A stretch of DNA of 54,324 bases. It comes from an uncultured Collinsella sp. (GTDB taxonomy: Bacteria > Actinomycetota > Coriobacteriia > Coriobacteriales > Coriobacteriaceae). A program made the position numbers and the translations under genes. Location: contig UQZM01000008.1 of assembly GCA_900545615.1 (NCBI GenBank), positions 1 through 54,324 on the forward strand, given 5' to 3'. Each line of letters begins with the position of its first letter. The first letter of the stretch is position 1. Of the stretch, positions 25,939-34,227 are shown in pieces. Under the pieces are notes generated by a model. It was given only the letters and a program-made list of their open reading frames with translations. It was not told the DNA's origin and made no database searches.

Positions 25939-26070
25939 ACAAGGTAGACTGATTGGGGGCGCGCGGCGCCTACTCGCCGGGGCTTGCTAAGCGCCAGGGG
26001 CTTTCGCGCGGGGTTACCGCGAAAGAATCTGCCGGTTCGCAACTCCTTTATCAAACGAAAGGACATGCAG

Positions 26071-27384
26071 ATGAGTTTGGGAAAGCTGACCGTTAACGGT
26101 CGCCAGGACGGCTTTTTGTGCGAGGGCAAACCGTTCTTTTGGTTTGCCGATACGTGCTGGAGCGCGTTTACGAGCATTGCCGAGGCCGATTGGGACTACT
26201 ATCTGACCCGCCGTGCCGAACAGGGCATGAACGTGCTGCAGATCAACACGCTGCCGCAGTGGGATCGCTGCTGCCCCGATCTGGGCATTTGGCCCTATGC
26301 CAGCGAGGACGGCGTACATTTTGATTGGTCCCGCCCCAACCAAGCGTACTGGGATCGCGCCGCCGCCATGTGTCGCGCTGCCGTCGAGCACGGCATTCGT
26401 CCGGCGCTCGTGCTTATGTGGTGCAACTACGTGCCCGGTACCTGGGGCGCCAAGATTGCCGAGCATTGCGGTGCCGAGGTTATGCCGCGCGAGGAGGTCC
26501 GTGCCCACGTTGCCCGCGTCGTCGAGAACCTGGGCGAGTTCGATCCCGTCTACGTGGTGACGGGCGATACCGACTTTACCAGCGACGAGGCGATTGCCTA
26601 CTACGAGGCCGCCCTCGACGAAGTCGTCAAACGCGCGCCCGAGGCGTTGCACACCATGCATATCAACCGCGGCAACCGCACCATTCCGTCACAGTACCTG
26701 GATCGTCTGGACTTTTACATGTTCCAGCCCGGCCACAACTACGAGGGCCAGCCTGAGGCATGGCATTTGCCGCAGGACTTTATCGCCAACTATCCCAAAA
26801 AGCCGATGGTCAACTCCGAGCCCTGCTACGAGCAGATGGGTGCGTCGCGCAACGTCTACTGGCGTTTCACCGCGCAGGATTGCCGCGCGAGCGTATGGTC
26901 GTCGATTCTTGCCGGCGCGAGCGCCGGCGTGACCTATGGCGCACACGGTGTTTGGAACTGGCAGACCAGCAAGAGCCAGGGTTCGGTGCTGGGCGAGGGC
27001 TTTGACATGCCCTTCCGCTGGCAAGAGTGCCTGCAGTTTGCGGGTGTGTGGGACTTTGGCGCGATCGAGCACGTGCTTGCCGCCCTGGGCGCTACGGCTG
27101 CCGACGACGCGCTTGCCGTGGTTCCGGCGCAGGAGCTCCTCGATGACGCGCGCGAGGCCATTCGTGTGGCGCGTGTTGGCGATCGCGTCGTCACGTACCT
27201 GCCGCGCACCACGGCGCTCAAGTTTAAGCTCGACGGCACGCGTGGCTGGACGGCGACGGTCCTCGACATGGAGGACAAGCGCATCGCCAAGCTGCCCGTC
27301 CGCGACAACGGTGACGGCACCGTGCGCGTGGCTCAGCATCCCTTTGAGCACGACGCCCTGGTGATCCTGACCCCTGGGCACTAA
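26071..27384 (+). CDS. DUF4038 glycoside hydrolase, GH140 apiosidase type
   Basis: A 437-residue protein with a DUF4038 TIM-barrel catalytic domain (about 1-340) and a C-terminal collagen-binding-2-like beta domain. This pair makes up GH140, whose characterised member removes apiose-containing side chains from rhamnogalacturonan II. Candidate catalytic residues are Asp166 or Asp168 in TGDTDF and Glu250 in NSEPCYE. No signal peptide is seen, so it acts inside the cell, downstream of the PTS. I chose the ATG at 26071 because GAAAGGA is 7 nt before it and only 1 nt before the alternative Met at 26065. The substrate may be a phosphorylated apiosyl-glucoside; that is inference. Confidence 0.8.
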   Translation: MSLGKLTVNGRQDGFLCEGKPFFWFADTCWSAFTSIAEADWDYYLTRRAEQGMNVLQINTLPQWDRCCPDLGIWPYASEDGVHFDWSRPNQAYWDRAAAMCRAAVEHGIRPALVLMWCNYVPGTWGAKIAEHCGAEVMPREEVRAHVARVVENLGEFDPVYVVTGDTDFTSDEAIAYYEAALDEVVKRAPEALHTMHINRGNRTIPSQYLDRLDFYMFQPGHNYEGQPEAWHLPQDFIANYPKKPMVNSEPCYEQMGASRNVYWRFTAQDCRASVWSSILAGASAGVTYGAHGVWNWQTSKSQGSVLGEGFDMPFRWQECLQFAGVWDFGAIEHVLAALGATAADDALAVVPAQELLDDAREAIRVARVGDRVVTYLPRTTALKFKLDGTRGWTATVLDMEDKRIAKLPVRDNGDGTVRVAQHPFEHDALVILTPGH

Positions 27385-27426
27385 CGGCTCTTCTCCAACA
27401 TTTACAACCCAGTCCCTTTCATTAGG

Positions 27427-27488
27427 GTGCGACGGAATGGTTCCTGCATGACAGCTTTAAACTGCCAAGGGGAGCCATTCCGTCGCAC
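27427..27488 (+). terminator. Hairpin after GH140-type gene
   Basis: A 14-bp perfect stem (27427-27440 with 27475-27488) has a 34-nt loop, 42 nt past the stop. The REP-like repeat follows at once, so it may be part of that element rather than a simple terminator. Confidence 0.5.
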
Positions 27489-27515
27489 TCATTGGGGACG
27501 TACTTAAATGAGTGG
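27489..27515 (+). repeat. REP-like repeat, short copy
   Basis: Contains TCATTGGGGACGTACTTAAA followed by TGAGTGG, the left half of the repeat seen at 20742 and 28802; the CAGTTGGGGACACTCC half is missing here. Confidence 0.65.
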
Positions 27516-27678
27516 TCTCGTGAGTTTGGGGGCGAGGCAGGCGCTCGATACAAGGTGCGTGTTGTGGACATGGGACATGACGAAGGAGGAGCTTCCCGGA
27601 ACCTTTGAGGGCAAGTTTCGCATCGGCCTCCCTAGTAAACAATATATGTTGCTTCGTCTGACCAAAGTAGGGGCGTAA
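27508..27678 (+). pseudogene. Remnant: C-terminal fragment of an unknown enzyme
   Basis: This frame encodes 56 residues that read like the end of a real protein (CVLWTWDM, then FEGKFRIGLPSKQYMLLRL). They look like the closing beta strands of a carbohydrate-active enzyme. The ATG itself lies in the REP-like repeat, so the upstream part was probably lost at that junction. No ribosome site is visible. I do not recognise the parent family. The rest of the gap before the ROK gene (27679-27790) shows only a G/C-rich leader. Confidence 0.35.
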
Positions 27679-27790
27679 AACAGAGAGATAATTGGCTCCG
27701 GGCGCGATTTGCTGCATGACCATCATAAGGGTAGCCCCTGCAGCGGTCGCGGCGATGCATGTCCGGGGCTATGGCGCGTGAGGGGCGAAT

Positions 27791-28702
27791 ATGCAGGAGT
27801 TCTTCGGAATCGATGTGGGCGGTACGGCCGTTAAATGGGCTGTGCTGGGCGAGGATTTTTCCATCCGCGAGCGTGGGAGCCTGCCGACGGGCTTTACCAC
27901 GGCTGAGGAGACGGTTTCGGCGCTGATCGGGCTCGTCGAGCCGTACTGTGAGCGCGTGAGCGCCGTAGGCGTGAGCGCACCCGGCGGTATCTACGAGGGA
28001 GATGTCACGGGAACGATCCATCGCGGCGGCGCGCTCACGTTTATGGACGGCTGCCCGCTGGGAAAGCTCATGCGCGAGGCGCTGGGGGTGCCGGTTGCCG
28101 TCAATAACGACGGTAAGTGCTGTGCACTTGGTGAGTATGCGGCTGGCGCCCTGCGCGGGACGCGTTTTGGCGTGGTGCTCGCTATTGGCACGGGCATCGG
28201 CGGCGGTATCGTCATCGACGGCAAGGTCCTGCGCGGCGCGCACTGCTTTGCAGGCGAGTTCAGCTTCTTACGCAACGATGTCACGACTGCCGCGAACATG
28301 GGAAACTCCTTTGCCGATTCGGGCGGTTGGCGTGCGCTCCGCGATGCTGCCGTTGCCGAGAAGGGCCTGCCTGCGGGTTCTCCGGTGGACGGCCGCCGCA
28401 TCTTTGAGTGGATCGCGGATGGCGACACGGCGGCGCAGCGCGCGCTCGACCGCTACGCTCGCGCCTTTGACGGACAGCTCATCAACCTGCAGGCCGTGCT
28501 CGACCCCGAGGTCTTTGTGATCGCAGGCGGCATCTCGTGCCATCCCGAGCTCGTCGATGCCCTGCGTGCGCAGATGCCGCTGGCCCTCGCGGGTTACGAA
28601 GGGACCCTTGCCGGCATTCCCGTGCCGCAGATAAAGGTGGCCGAGCTCGGCAACGACGCCAACCTTTACGGTGCTGTCCAGGAAGCCATACGCCTGGTGT
28701 AG
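27791..28702 (+). CDS. ROK-family sugar kinase
   Basis: A 303-residue ROK protein without an N-terminal DNA-binding domain, so probably a kinase of glucose, N-acetylmannosamine or a similar sugar. It shows the ATP-binding GIDVGGTAVKWA, VNNDGKCCALGE (with the catalytic Asp region) and GTGIGGGIV. The zinc-binding CxCGxxGCxE motif of typical glucokinases is absent; the segment reads GAHCFAGEFSFLRND. Such Zn-free ROK kinases exist, often with other substrates. A near-perfect terminator follows. The upstream gap carries a gene remnant and REP-like DNA rather than an operon partner. Confidence 0.85.
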   Translation: MQEFFGIDVGGTAVKWAVLGEDFSIRERGSLPTGFTTAEETVSALIGLVEPYCERVSAVGVSAPGGIYEGDVTGTIHRGGALTFMDGCPLGKLMREALGVPVAVNNDGKCCALGEYAAGALRGTRFGVVLAIGTGIGGGIVIDGKVLRGAHCFAGEFSFLRNDVTTAANMGNSFADSGGWRALRDAAVAEKGLPAGSPVDGRRIFEWIADGDTAAQRALDRYARAFDGQLINLQAVLDPEVFVIAGGISCHPELVDALRAQMPLALAGYEGTLAGIPVPQIKVAELGNDANLYGAVQEAIRLV

Positions 28703-28745
28703 CGCGAGCCAAACGAGGCTGTCGAAAAAGATAAAGGCCGGCGTG

Positions 28746-28785
28746 AACCGCCCCCATTTCCTTAGCGCAGGAAATGGGGGCGGTT
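28746..28785. terminator. Terminator after ROK gene, 17-bp perfect stem
   Basis: Positions 28746-28762 pair perfectly with 28769-28785 around a 6-nt loop, followed by TAATTTG. Confidence 0.85.
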
Positions 28786-28801
28786 TAATTTGAGGCGGTA
28801 C

Positions 28802-28852
28802 TCATTGGGGACGTACTTAAATGAGTGGTAGTTGGAGACACTCCTTGCCGAA
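28802..28852 (+). repeat. REP-like intergenic repeat copy
   Basis: The same element as 20742-20796, with only two or three differences over about 48 bp. It lies 17 nt after the ROK terminator. The following stretch to 29020 shows no gene. Confidence 0.7.
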
Positions 28853-29020
28853 CTAGAGGTCGCGTGTGTCCCTTCTGGTCCATGCGGCTAAAAATCGCGG
28901 CGTGATGTGAACGGCTGGGGTCAAATTTGCAGCATTTCGAGCTCGGCTTCGATATTGAGATTGGTTCTTTATTAAAATGTAAAATGGGATTCCAGACAAT
29001 TGAGCGGCCGGGGGTTAACC

Positions 29021-30565
29021 ATGAGGGGCATGGGAGACACAACCGCATATCTGCGTCGGGGCATTCGGGAGATTATATGCCTGGCGCTGTTCTTCTTCAC
29101 GTTTTTGGCGTGCGAGTATCTCTTTGATGTGCGCATGGCCGAGTTCGTGTCTCCAAACGAGGTCGTTATTTATGAGAGCCTTGTCATCGGCGCGAGTGTG
29201 ATTGGCTTCTTTGTGCGTCCCATTCTGTACTATCGCCGTCCCCATGCTATCGACGCAACGAGTGACGTCACGGGCGTTTTGCTGGTGGCGGCATTGCTGC
29301 TGTTGATTATGGCGGTTCAGGTTGAGGTGGTAATTGCCGGCGGTTTGGTGGCGTGCTGCGCGCTGGGCTACTGCGGATCGACTGCTCATGCAAATTTTGC
29401 GAGGCGCTTTGCGCGAACGCCCTGCTTGGCGCGCGCCGCCGCACTTTCTTACGCCATGGGCGTTCTGGTGCAGGTTCTCAACCACATGGTGATGCCTGTC
29501 GGCATTCCTCAGCAGGCTGTTCTGGTCGTCTGTGCGATCGCGCAGGTGGCGTTGCTCCACGGTGCCCGACGCGCCAAGCTGCGCGACGAGTCCGATCCCA
29601 GCTTTGAACCCAGTGTTGCCGGGCTTTCGGTAGATGCTTTGGAATATGGCGCCAAGTGGCAAGACGATCCCAAGGCAAAGGCGGCATTCCGCCGCGCCGT
29701 GGTCCGCCTGACCGTGGCGACGGCGTATCTTTCCGGCGTATTCGCCGCTCTCAACGCGGGCTTCACGACCCTGCATGCTGTCGGAGCCGTCGATTTGGGC
29801 GATTGGCCGCGCCTGCTGCTTGTCGTGAGCTCGTTGGTCGCTGGCGCACTATTTGACCTGCACGGCCGCTCGTATATGAATATCGGCATGACATGTGCCG
29901 CCATACTGTCCACGCTTTCGTTCTTTGTGCTCATCGTCGATGGCAATGGCGGCAACGAGCTTGCTGCCACGATCATCTTTTATCTGGGCTCGGGCTTTTT
30001 CGTGGTGTTCTTTACCACAAAATATGCCGCCGTCTCGCTCTATGCGCGCTGGTCATATTTTTGGCCGTGCATGGGTCGCGTCGTCAACAACGTGTGCTCG
30101 ATGTTCGTGACGGCGCCGGCAGTGGCGATTATCTCGAGTCAAAATGTGCTGGCTGCGGTCGGTGCGGCGCTCGTGATGTTTGTGGGCATTGCGATTACGC
30201 TGCTGGGGCAGTTGGGGCAACAGGCCGATGATGTCGTGATGCAGGACGGGCTGGCGCTTGCTACCGACGATCTTGGTGGGGATTTTGCGTCCACATGCTC
30301 CGATTCCGCGCTCGTGGAGGCAGCGGAGCTCACGTCCGATGAACGCCTCGATGCCTTCGTCACCACCTTTGGACTTACAGAGCGCGAGCGCGATATTCTG
30401 GAGGCCTTGGTCGTTTCGGACCAGAGTGTTCAGGACATCGCCACAACGCTCTTCCTTTCGCGCTCCACGCTCTACCGCCACATTTCCTCGATCAACAAAA
30501 AGACCGGCACCGCCACGCGTGTGGCCCTCATCAACTTCTTCTGGTCCTGGACACCAAGGGACTAG
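29021..30565 (+). CDS. Membrane-bound LuxR-family regulator
   Basis: A 514-residue protein with about twelve predicted membrane segments (residues about 12-410) fused to a C-terminal LuxR-type helix-turn-helix (LTERERDILEAL, then DIATTLFLSRSTLYRHI, about 448-505). This architecture is expanded in Coriobacteriia. The membrane part is thought to sense or bind a small molecule; the target genes are unknown. The ATG at 29021 is preceded by a GGGGGTTAACC stretch that gives a fair ribosome site; a second Met at 29030 after GAGGGG is possible. The gene stands alone, 120 nt before pyrE. Confidence 0.88.
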   Translation: MRGMGDTTAYLRRGIREIICLALFFFTFLACEYLFDVRMAEFVSPNEVVIYESLVIGASVIGFFVRPILYYRRPHAIDATSDVTGVLLVAALLLLIMAVQVEVVIAGGLVACCALGYCGSTAHANFARRFARTPCLARAAALSYAMGVLVQVLNHMVMPVGIPQQAVLVVCAIAQVALLHGARRAKLRDESDPSFEPSVAGLSVDALEYGAKWQDDPKAKAAFRRAVVRLTVATAYLSGVFAALNAGFTTLHAVGAVDLGDWPRLLLVVSSLVAGALFDLHGRSYMNIGMTCAAILSTLSFFVLIVDGNGGNELAATIIFYLGSGFFVVFFTTKYAAVSLYARWSYFWPCMGRVVNNVCSMFVTAPAVAIISSQNVLAAVGAALVMFVGIAITLLGQLGQQADDVVMQDGLALATDDLGGDFASTCSDSALVEAAELTSDERLDAFVTTFGLTERERDILEALVVSDQSVQDIATTLFLSRSTLYRHISSINKKTGTATRVALINFFWSWTPRD

Positions 30566-30685
30566 CGTATGAGCTGCCGCCCAGTCGCTTACTCTAACGG
30601 GGGATGTGGCCTCAAAGCGCACCCGCATCGACGCTTCGCCTGCGCTAAACTGGAAGGCACGTACGCGATTACGAGAGGAGCCCGC

Positions 30686-31366
30686 ATGGAGGCTTACAAG
30701 CAAGAGTTCATCAAGTTTATGGTTGAGTCCGACGTTCTTAAGTTCGGCAGCTTTACGCTCAAGAGCGGCCGTCTGTCCCCGTTTTTTATGAACGCCGGCG
30801 CTTACGTGACGGGCTACCAGCTCAAGAAGCTGGGCGAGTATTACGCCCAGGCCATTCACGATAACTTTGGCGACGACTTTGATGTGCTGTTTGGACCGGC
30901 CTACAAGGGTATTCCGCTGGCCGTCGTGACCGCAATTGCCTACCACGAGCTGTACGGCAAGGAGGTCAAGTACTGCTGCGACCGCAAGGAGGCTAAGGAC
31001 CACGGTGCCGATAAGGGCAACCTGCTGGGCTATGAGCCCCAGGACGGCGACCGCGTGGTCATGGTCGAGGACGTCACCACCAGCGGCAAGTCCATCGACG
31101 AGACCTATCCCAAGGTTAAGGCTGCTGCCGACGTCGAAATTAAGGGCCTGATTGTGTCCCTCAACCGCATGGAAGTCGGCAAGGGCGGTGTGACCACCGC
31201 GCAGAAGGAGATCGAGGCCAAGTACGGTTTCCCCGTCGCGAGCATCGTCTCCATGGCCGAGGTCGTCGAGACCCTCTACAACCACGAGATCGACGGCAAG
31301 GTCGTCATCGACGACGAGCTCAAGGCCGCCATCGACGCCTACTACGAGCAGTACGGAGTGCGTTAG
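30686..31366 (+). CDS. pyrE: Orotate phosphoribosyltransferase
   Basis: A 226-residue enzyme joining orotate and PRPP to make orotidine-5'-phosphate in pyrimidine synthesis. The PRPP-binding motif VVMVEDVTTSGKS (about residues 126-138) and the N-terminal LKFGSFTLKSGR are characteristic. The ATG at 30686 follows AGAGGAG. No other pyrimidine genes are nearby. A structured 3' element starts directly after its stop codon. Confidence 0.95.
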   Translation: MEAYKQEFIKFMVESDVLKFGSFTLKSGRLSPFFMNAGAYVTGYQLKKLGEYYAQAIHDNFGDDFDVLFGPAYKGIPLAVVTAIAYHELYGKEVKYCCDRKEAKDHGADKGNLLGYEPQDGDRVVMVEDVTTSGKSIDETYPKVKAAADVEIKGLIVSLNRMEVGKGGVTTAQKEIEAKYGFPVASIVSMAEVVETLYNHEIDGKVVIDDELKAAIDAYYEQYGVR

Positions 31367-31518
31367 TTACGGCGTTTTACCAAACGCCGTAACCGGCCGA
31401 CGCTGCGCGCCGCCCAGAGCGACAATTTGTCATTCAAAAGGCAAGGCATGACCAGAAGGTCAATGCCTTGCCTTTTTCATGCCAACTTGTTCGCTCTGGG
31501 CGGCGCTCGCTGTCCGTC
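31367..31518 (+). repeat. Long 3'-UTR palindrome, copy B (after pyrE)
   Basis: A 10-bp hairpin with a TTACCA loop (31367-31392) starts at the first base after the pyrE stop. GACGCTGC (31399) and GTCCGTC (31512-31518) then bracket a 16-bp stem (GCGCCGCCCAGAGCGA with its complement) and an inner terminator-like hairpin with a GACCAGAAGGTC apex and T5. The layout, loop and brackets match copy C at 35820, while the stems differ in sequence. Confidence 0.7.
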
Positions 31519-31605
31519 CTCTACCCGCGGCGTTGTCTTGCTCCGGATGCGGCAAAATCGCGGCCCGCTCGCTGTCGATGCCAAAACATCGGTGTTGCCG
31601 GAGTG

Positions 31606-31657
31606 GTCGTTGGGGACGTTCTTGTTTGACTAGTCGTTTAAGAACGTCCCCAATGAC
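31606..31657. repeat. REP-like palindrome (two inverted copies)
   Basis: Two copies of GTTGGGGACGTTCTT-type sequence in inverted orientation meet at GACTAGTC (31628-31635), giving arms of about 26 bp with three mismatches. It is the fullest palindromic form of the GGGGACGT repeat in the window. Confidence 0.7.
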
Positions 31658-31700
31658 TACTTGCTCTCGTTAGATAGGCGTCCGAGAACCACGCTCGTCG

Positions 31701-32555
31701 CTACTTGAGCCCGGGCAGGCGGGTGTAGGGGAACGAGCGCTCTAGGAATTCGGAGCAGCGGGCGTAATCTTTGGCGAAGTAGCTGCTGTAGAGCGAATCG
31801 AGCACGTATTGCACGGCGATGTGGCTGGCGAACTGCGTGATGCGATGCGTCATGCTCTCGTGGTCACTCACCGTAAGGTAGGCGGCAAAGCCGGGGTGAA
31901 TGCGAGCGCAATAAGGCGTGCCGATGACGATGACCGGGACATGCCGACTGCTGAGGATCGGCAAGATGTCCTTGAGGTTGGGGGCAAGGCCGCTGTAGGA
32001 GATGACGATTGCCGCATGGTCGGGACCCGAGGCGAGCGCCGTTCGCACCTGGGCCTCGACACCGTTGTGGCACGTTGCGCTTTTACCGGCGGAGAGCAGG
32101 CGATCGCGGAACATTCCCGCTGGATAGAGGTTGTGCGAGCCCGTGTAGATGTCGACCTGTCGGGCGTTCGCGATGAGCTTGGCGGCGTGGTCAAGCTGCG
32201 TGGGGTCGAGCAGCTCCTGCGTTTCGGCCAGCGTGGTCTGGTAGAGCCCCTCCATGCGCTCCATAACCTGCGCAGGGGTGGACGTGGCGTCGAAGGGAAA
32301 GTTGATGTCCACGTCGCGCCGATTGCCCGATTCGGTTGCCAGGCGGATGAGCTCGACTTTGAGATCCTTAAAGCCCTCGAGGCCGAGCTTTTTGCAAAAA
32401 CGGTGCACGCTCGCAACAGAAACATTGGTGCGCGCGGCAAATTCCTTAATAGAAAGTCCGCGGATGTCCTCGCCGATGGCAAGGGCTGCAATGCCGAGCT
32501 GTTGCTCGGTGGGGGTGAGGCCCTGCGCCTCGGTGATCTTGCGTTTGATATCCAT
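31701..32555 (-). CDS. MurR/RpiR-family transcriptional regulator
   Basis: A 284-residue regulator with an N-terminal HTH-6 domain (EFAARTNVSVASVHRFCKKL, about 38-57) and a C-terminal SIS sugar-phosphate-binding domain (about 110-255). Such proteins sense sugar phosphates. It is divergent from the GH1 gene at 32758, so it probably controls that gene and perhaps the other GH1 through the shared element. The ATG at 32555 has GGGAG 6-7 nt before it; an upstream Met at 32585 is less likely. Confidence 0.88.
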   Translation of the reverse strand: MDIKRKITEAQGLTPTEQQLGIAALAIGEDIRGLSIKEFAARTNVSVASVHRFCKKLGLEGFKDLKVELIRLATESGNRRDVDINFPFDATSTPAQVMERMEGLYQTTLAETQELLDPTQLDHAAKLIANARQVDIYTGSHNLYPAGMFRDRLLSAGKSATCHNGVEAQVRTALASGPDHAAIVISYSGLAPNLKDILPILSSRHVPVIVIGTPYCARIHPGFAAYLTVSDHESMTHRITQFASHIAVQYVLDSLYSSYFAKDYARCSEFLERSFPYTRLPGLK

Positions 32556-32619
32556 ACGAACTCCCACACTCAACAAACCTGCCAAAAAAAGACAGGCTTA
32601 TTTTGGCACGTTTCGGTCG

Positions 32620-32679
32620 GTATCAGGAAGTATCAGGGACGGGGCGGCGGCGGTCCGTGGGCGCGAAAAGAAGTGTCGG
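32620..32679 (+). promoter_or_regulatory. Shared GH1 upstream element, copy 2
   Basis: GTATCAGGAAGTATCAG (32620-32636) and CGCGAAAAGAAGTGTCGG (32662-32679, identical to 17573-17590) lie between the RpiR regulator and GH1. The spacing between boxes is 42 here and 43 in copy 1. Confidence 0.6.
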
Positions 32680-32757
32680 GTTTGGCACCCCTGCCCCTGC
32701 CTGCCGCGCGCGTGGGCGATACTCAGCTTATCGACCCGCGATGCAAAGGAGATGCTC

Positions 32758-34206
32758 ATGGCAAACATCAAGTTCCCCGAGGGCTTCTATTGGGGTGGCG
32801 CCACCGCCGCCAACCAGTTTGAGGGCGCTTGGAACGTGGACGGCCGCGGTCCTTCCGTCGACGACCACTTCCTGGGCGGCAGCTACAAGGAACCGCGTCA
32901 GATTACGGTCGACATCGACCCCAACCGCTTCTATCCCAACCATGACGGCATCGATTTCTACCATCACTACGAGGAGGACATCGCGCTGTTTGCCGAGATG
33001 GGCTTCAACATGTTCCGCATGTCCATCTCCTGGAGCCGTATCTTCCCCAACGGCGATGACGCCGAGCCCAACGAGGCCGGCCTCGCCTTCTACGATCGCG
33101 TCTTCGACTGCCTGCGCGCCCACAACATCGAGCCGCTCGTGACCCTCTCGCACTACGAGATGCCCTATCACCTGGTCGAGAAATACAACGGCTGGGCGAG
33201 CCGCGAGCTCATCGGCTTCTTTGAGAAGTATTGCCAGACCGTCTTCGACCGTTACCAGGACAAGGTCAAGTTCTGGCTCACCTTCAACGAGATCAACTGC
33301 GGTACTCAGGACATGGGCAACCTTTTTGAGACCAGTATGATCCAGGGCTTTGAGGGCCCGGCTTCGGCGGTTCACACCACGCCGCAGGCCCGTATGCAGG
33401 CGCTGCATCACCAGTTTGTCGCCAGCGGCCGCGTCGTACGCTATGCCCACGAGCATTACCCGCAGTTCAAGATGGGCAACATGGACTGCTTCATCCTCTC
33501 CTATGCCGCCACGTGCGATCCGGCCGACGTGTTCGCCACGCAGCAGGAGATGAACGCCATGAACTGGTACTGCTCCGACGTGCAGGTGCGTGGCAGGTAC
33601 CCGTTCTATGCCAAGCGCTTCTGGGCCGAGAATGATGTTGAGCTCGTGATGGAGGACGGCGACCTGCAGGATATCGCCGACGGCAAGGTCGACTTCTACT
33701 CCTTTAGCTACTACATGTCCGGCACCGTGGGCACCCACAAGGACCACGAGATGACCGAGGGCAACATGACCTTTGGCGGCAAGAATCCCTATCTGGAGTC
33801 CACCGACTGGGGCTGGCAGATCGATCCGCTGGGCCTGCGCATCGCCCTCAACGAGATCTATGCTCGCTACGAGATTCCGCTGATGGTGGTCGAGAACGGC
33901 ATGGGCGCTTACGACGAGGTCGAGGAGGACGGTTCCATCCACGACCCGTATCGTATCGCCTACTTGCAGAGCCACATCAAGGCCATGGGCGAGGCCATTG
34001 CCGACGGCGTCGACCTGATCGCCTACACCTGGTGGGGTCCCATCGACCTGGTGTCCGCCGGCACTGGCGAGATGCGCAAGCGCTATGGCTTCATCCATGT
34101 CGATAAGTACGATGACGGCACCGGTACCTACGAGCGCCGCCGCAAGGACAGCTTCTTCGCATATCAGAAGATCATCAAGTCCAACGGCACCGAGGGCCTG
34201 GAGTAA
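32758..34206 (+). CDS. GH1 6-phospho-beta-glucosidase
   Basis: A 482-residue GH1 enzyme, paralogous to the one at 17671. The acid/base is Glu178 in TFNEIN and the nucleophile is Glu379 in VVENGMG. SAGTGEMRKRYGFIHVD near the C terminus fits a phosphate-binding loop. AAAGGAG precedes the ATG at 32758; the long open frame upstream is not coding, because it overlaps the divergent regulator. It hydrolyses phosphorylated beta-glucosides after PTS import. The RpiR-type regulator is divergent, with a shared upstream element. Confidence 0.92.
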   Translation: MANIKFPEGFYWGGATAANQFEGAWNVDGRGPSVDDHFLGGSYKEPRQITVDIDPNRFYPNHDGIDFYHHYEEDIALFAEMGFNMFRMSISWSRIFPNGDDAEPNEAGLAFYDRVFDCLRAHNIEPLVTLSHYEMPYHLVEKYNGWASRELIGFFEKYCQTVFDRYQDKVKFWLTFNEINCGTQDMGNLFETSMIQGFEGPASAVHTTPQARMQALHHQFVASGRVVRYAHEHYPQFKMGNMDCFILSYAATCDPADVFATQQEMNAMNWYCSDVQVRGRYPFYAKRFWAENDVELVMEDGDLQDIADGKVDFYSFSYYMSGTVGTHKDHEMTEGNMTFGGKNPYLESTDWGWQIDPLGLRIALNEIYARYEIPLMVVENGMGAYDEVEEDGSIHDPYRIAYLQSHIKAMGEAIADGVDLIAYTWWGPIDLVSAGTGEMRKRYGFIHVDKYDDGTGTYERRRKDSFFAYQKIIKSNGTEGLE

Positions 34207-34227
34207 TTGAGTTCCGGCGATTGAGTT

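Noticed and set aside
32728..34098. Long minus-strand frame over GH1 (the same pattern occurs at 17533-19191)
   Set aside because: Antisense shadow; the plus strand encodes complete GH1 catalytic motifs.
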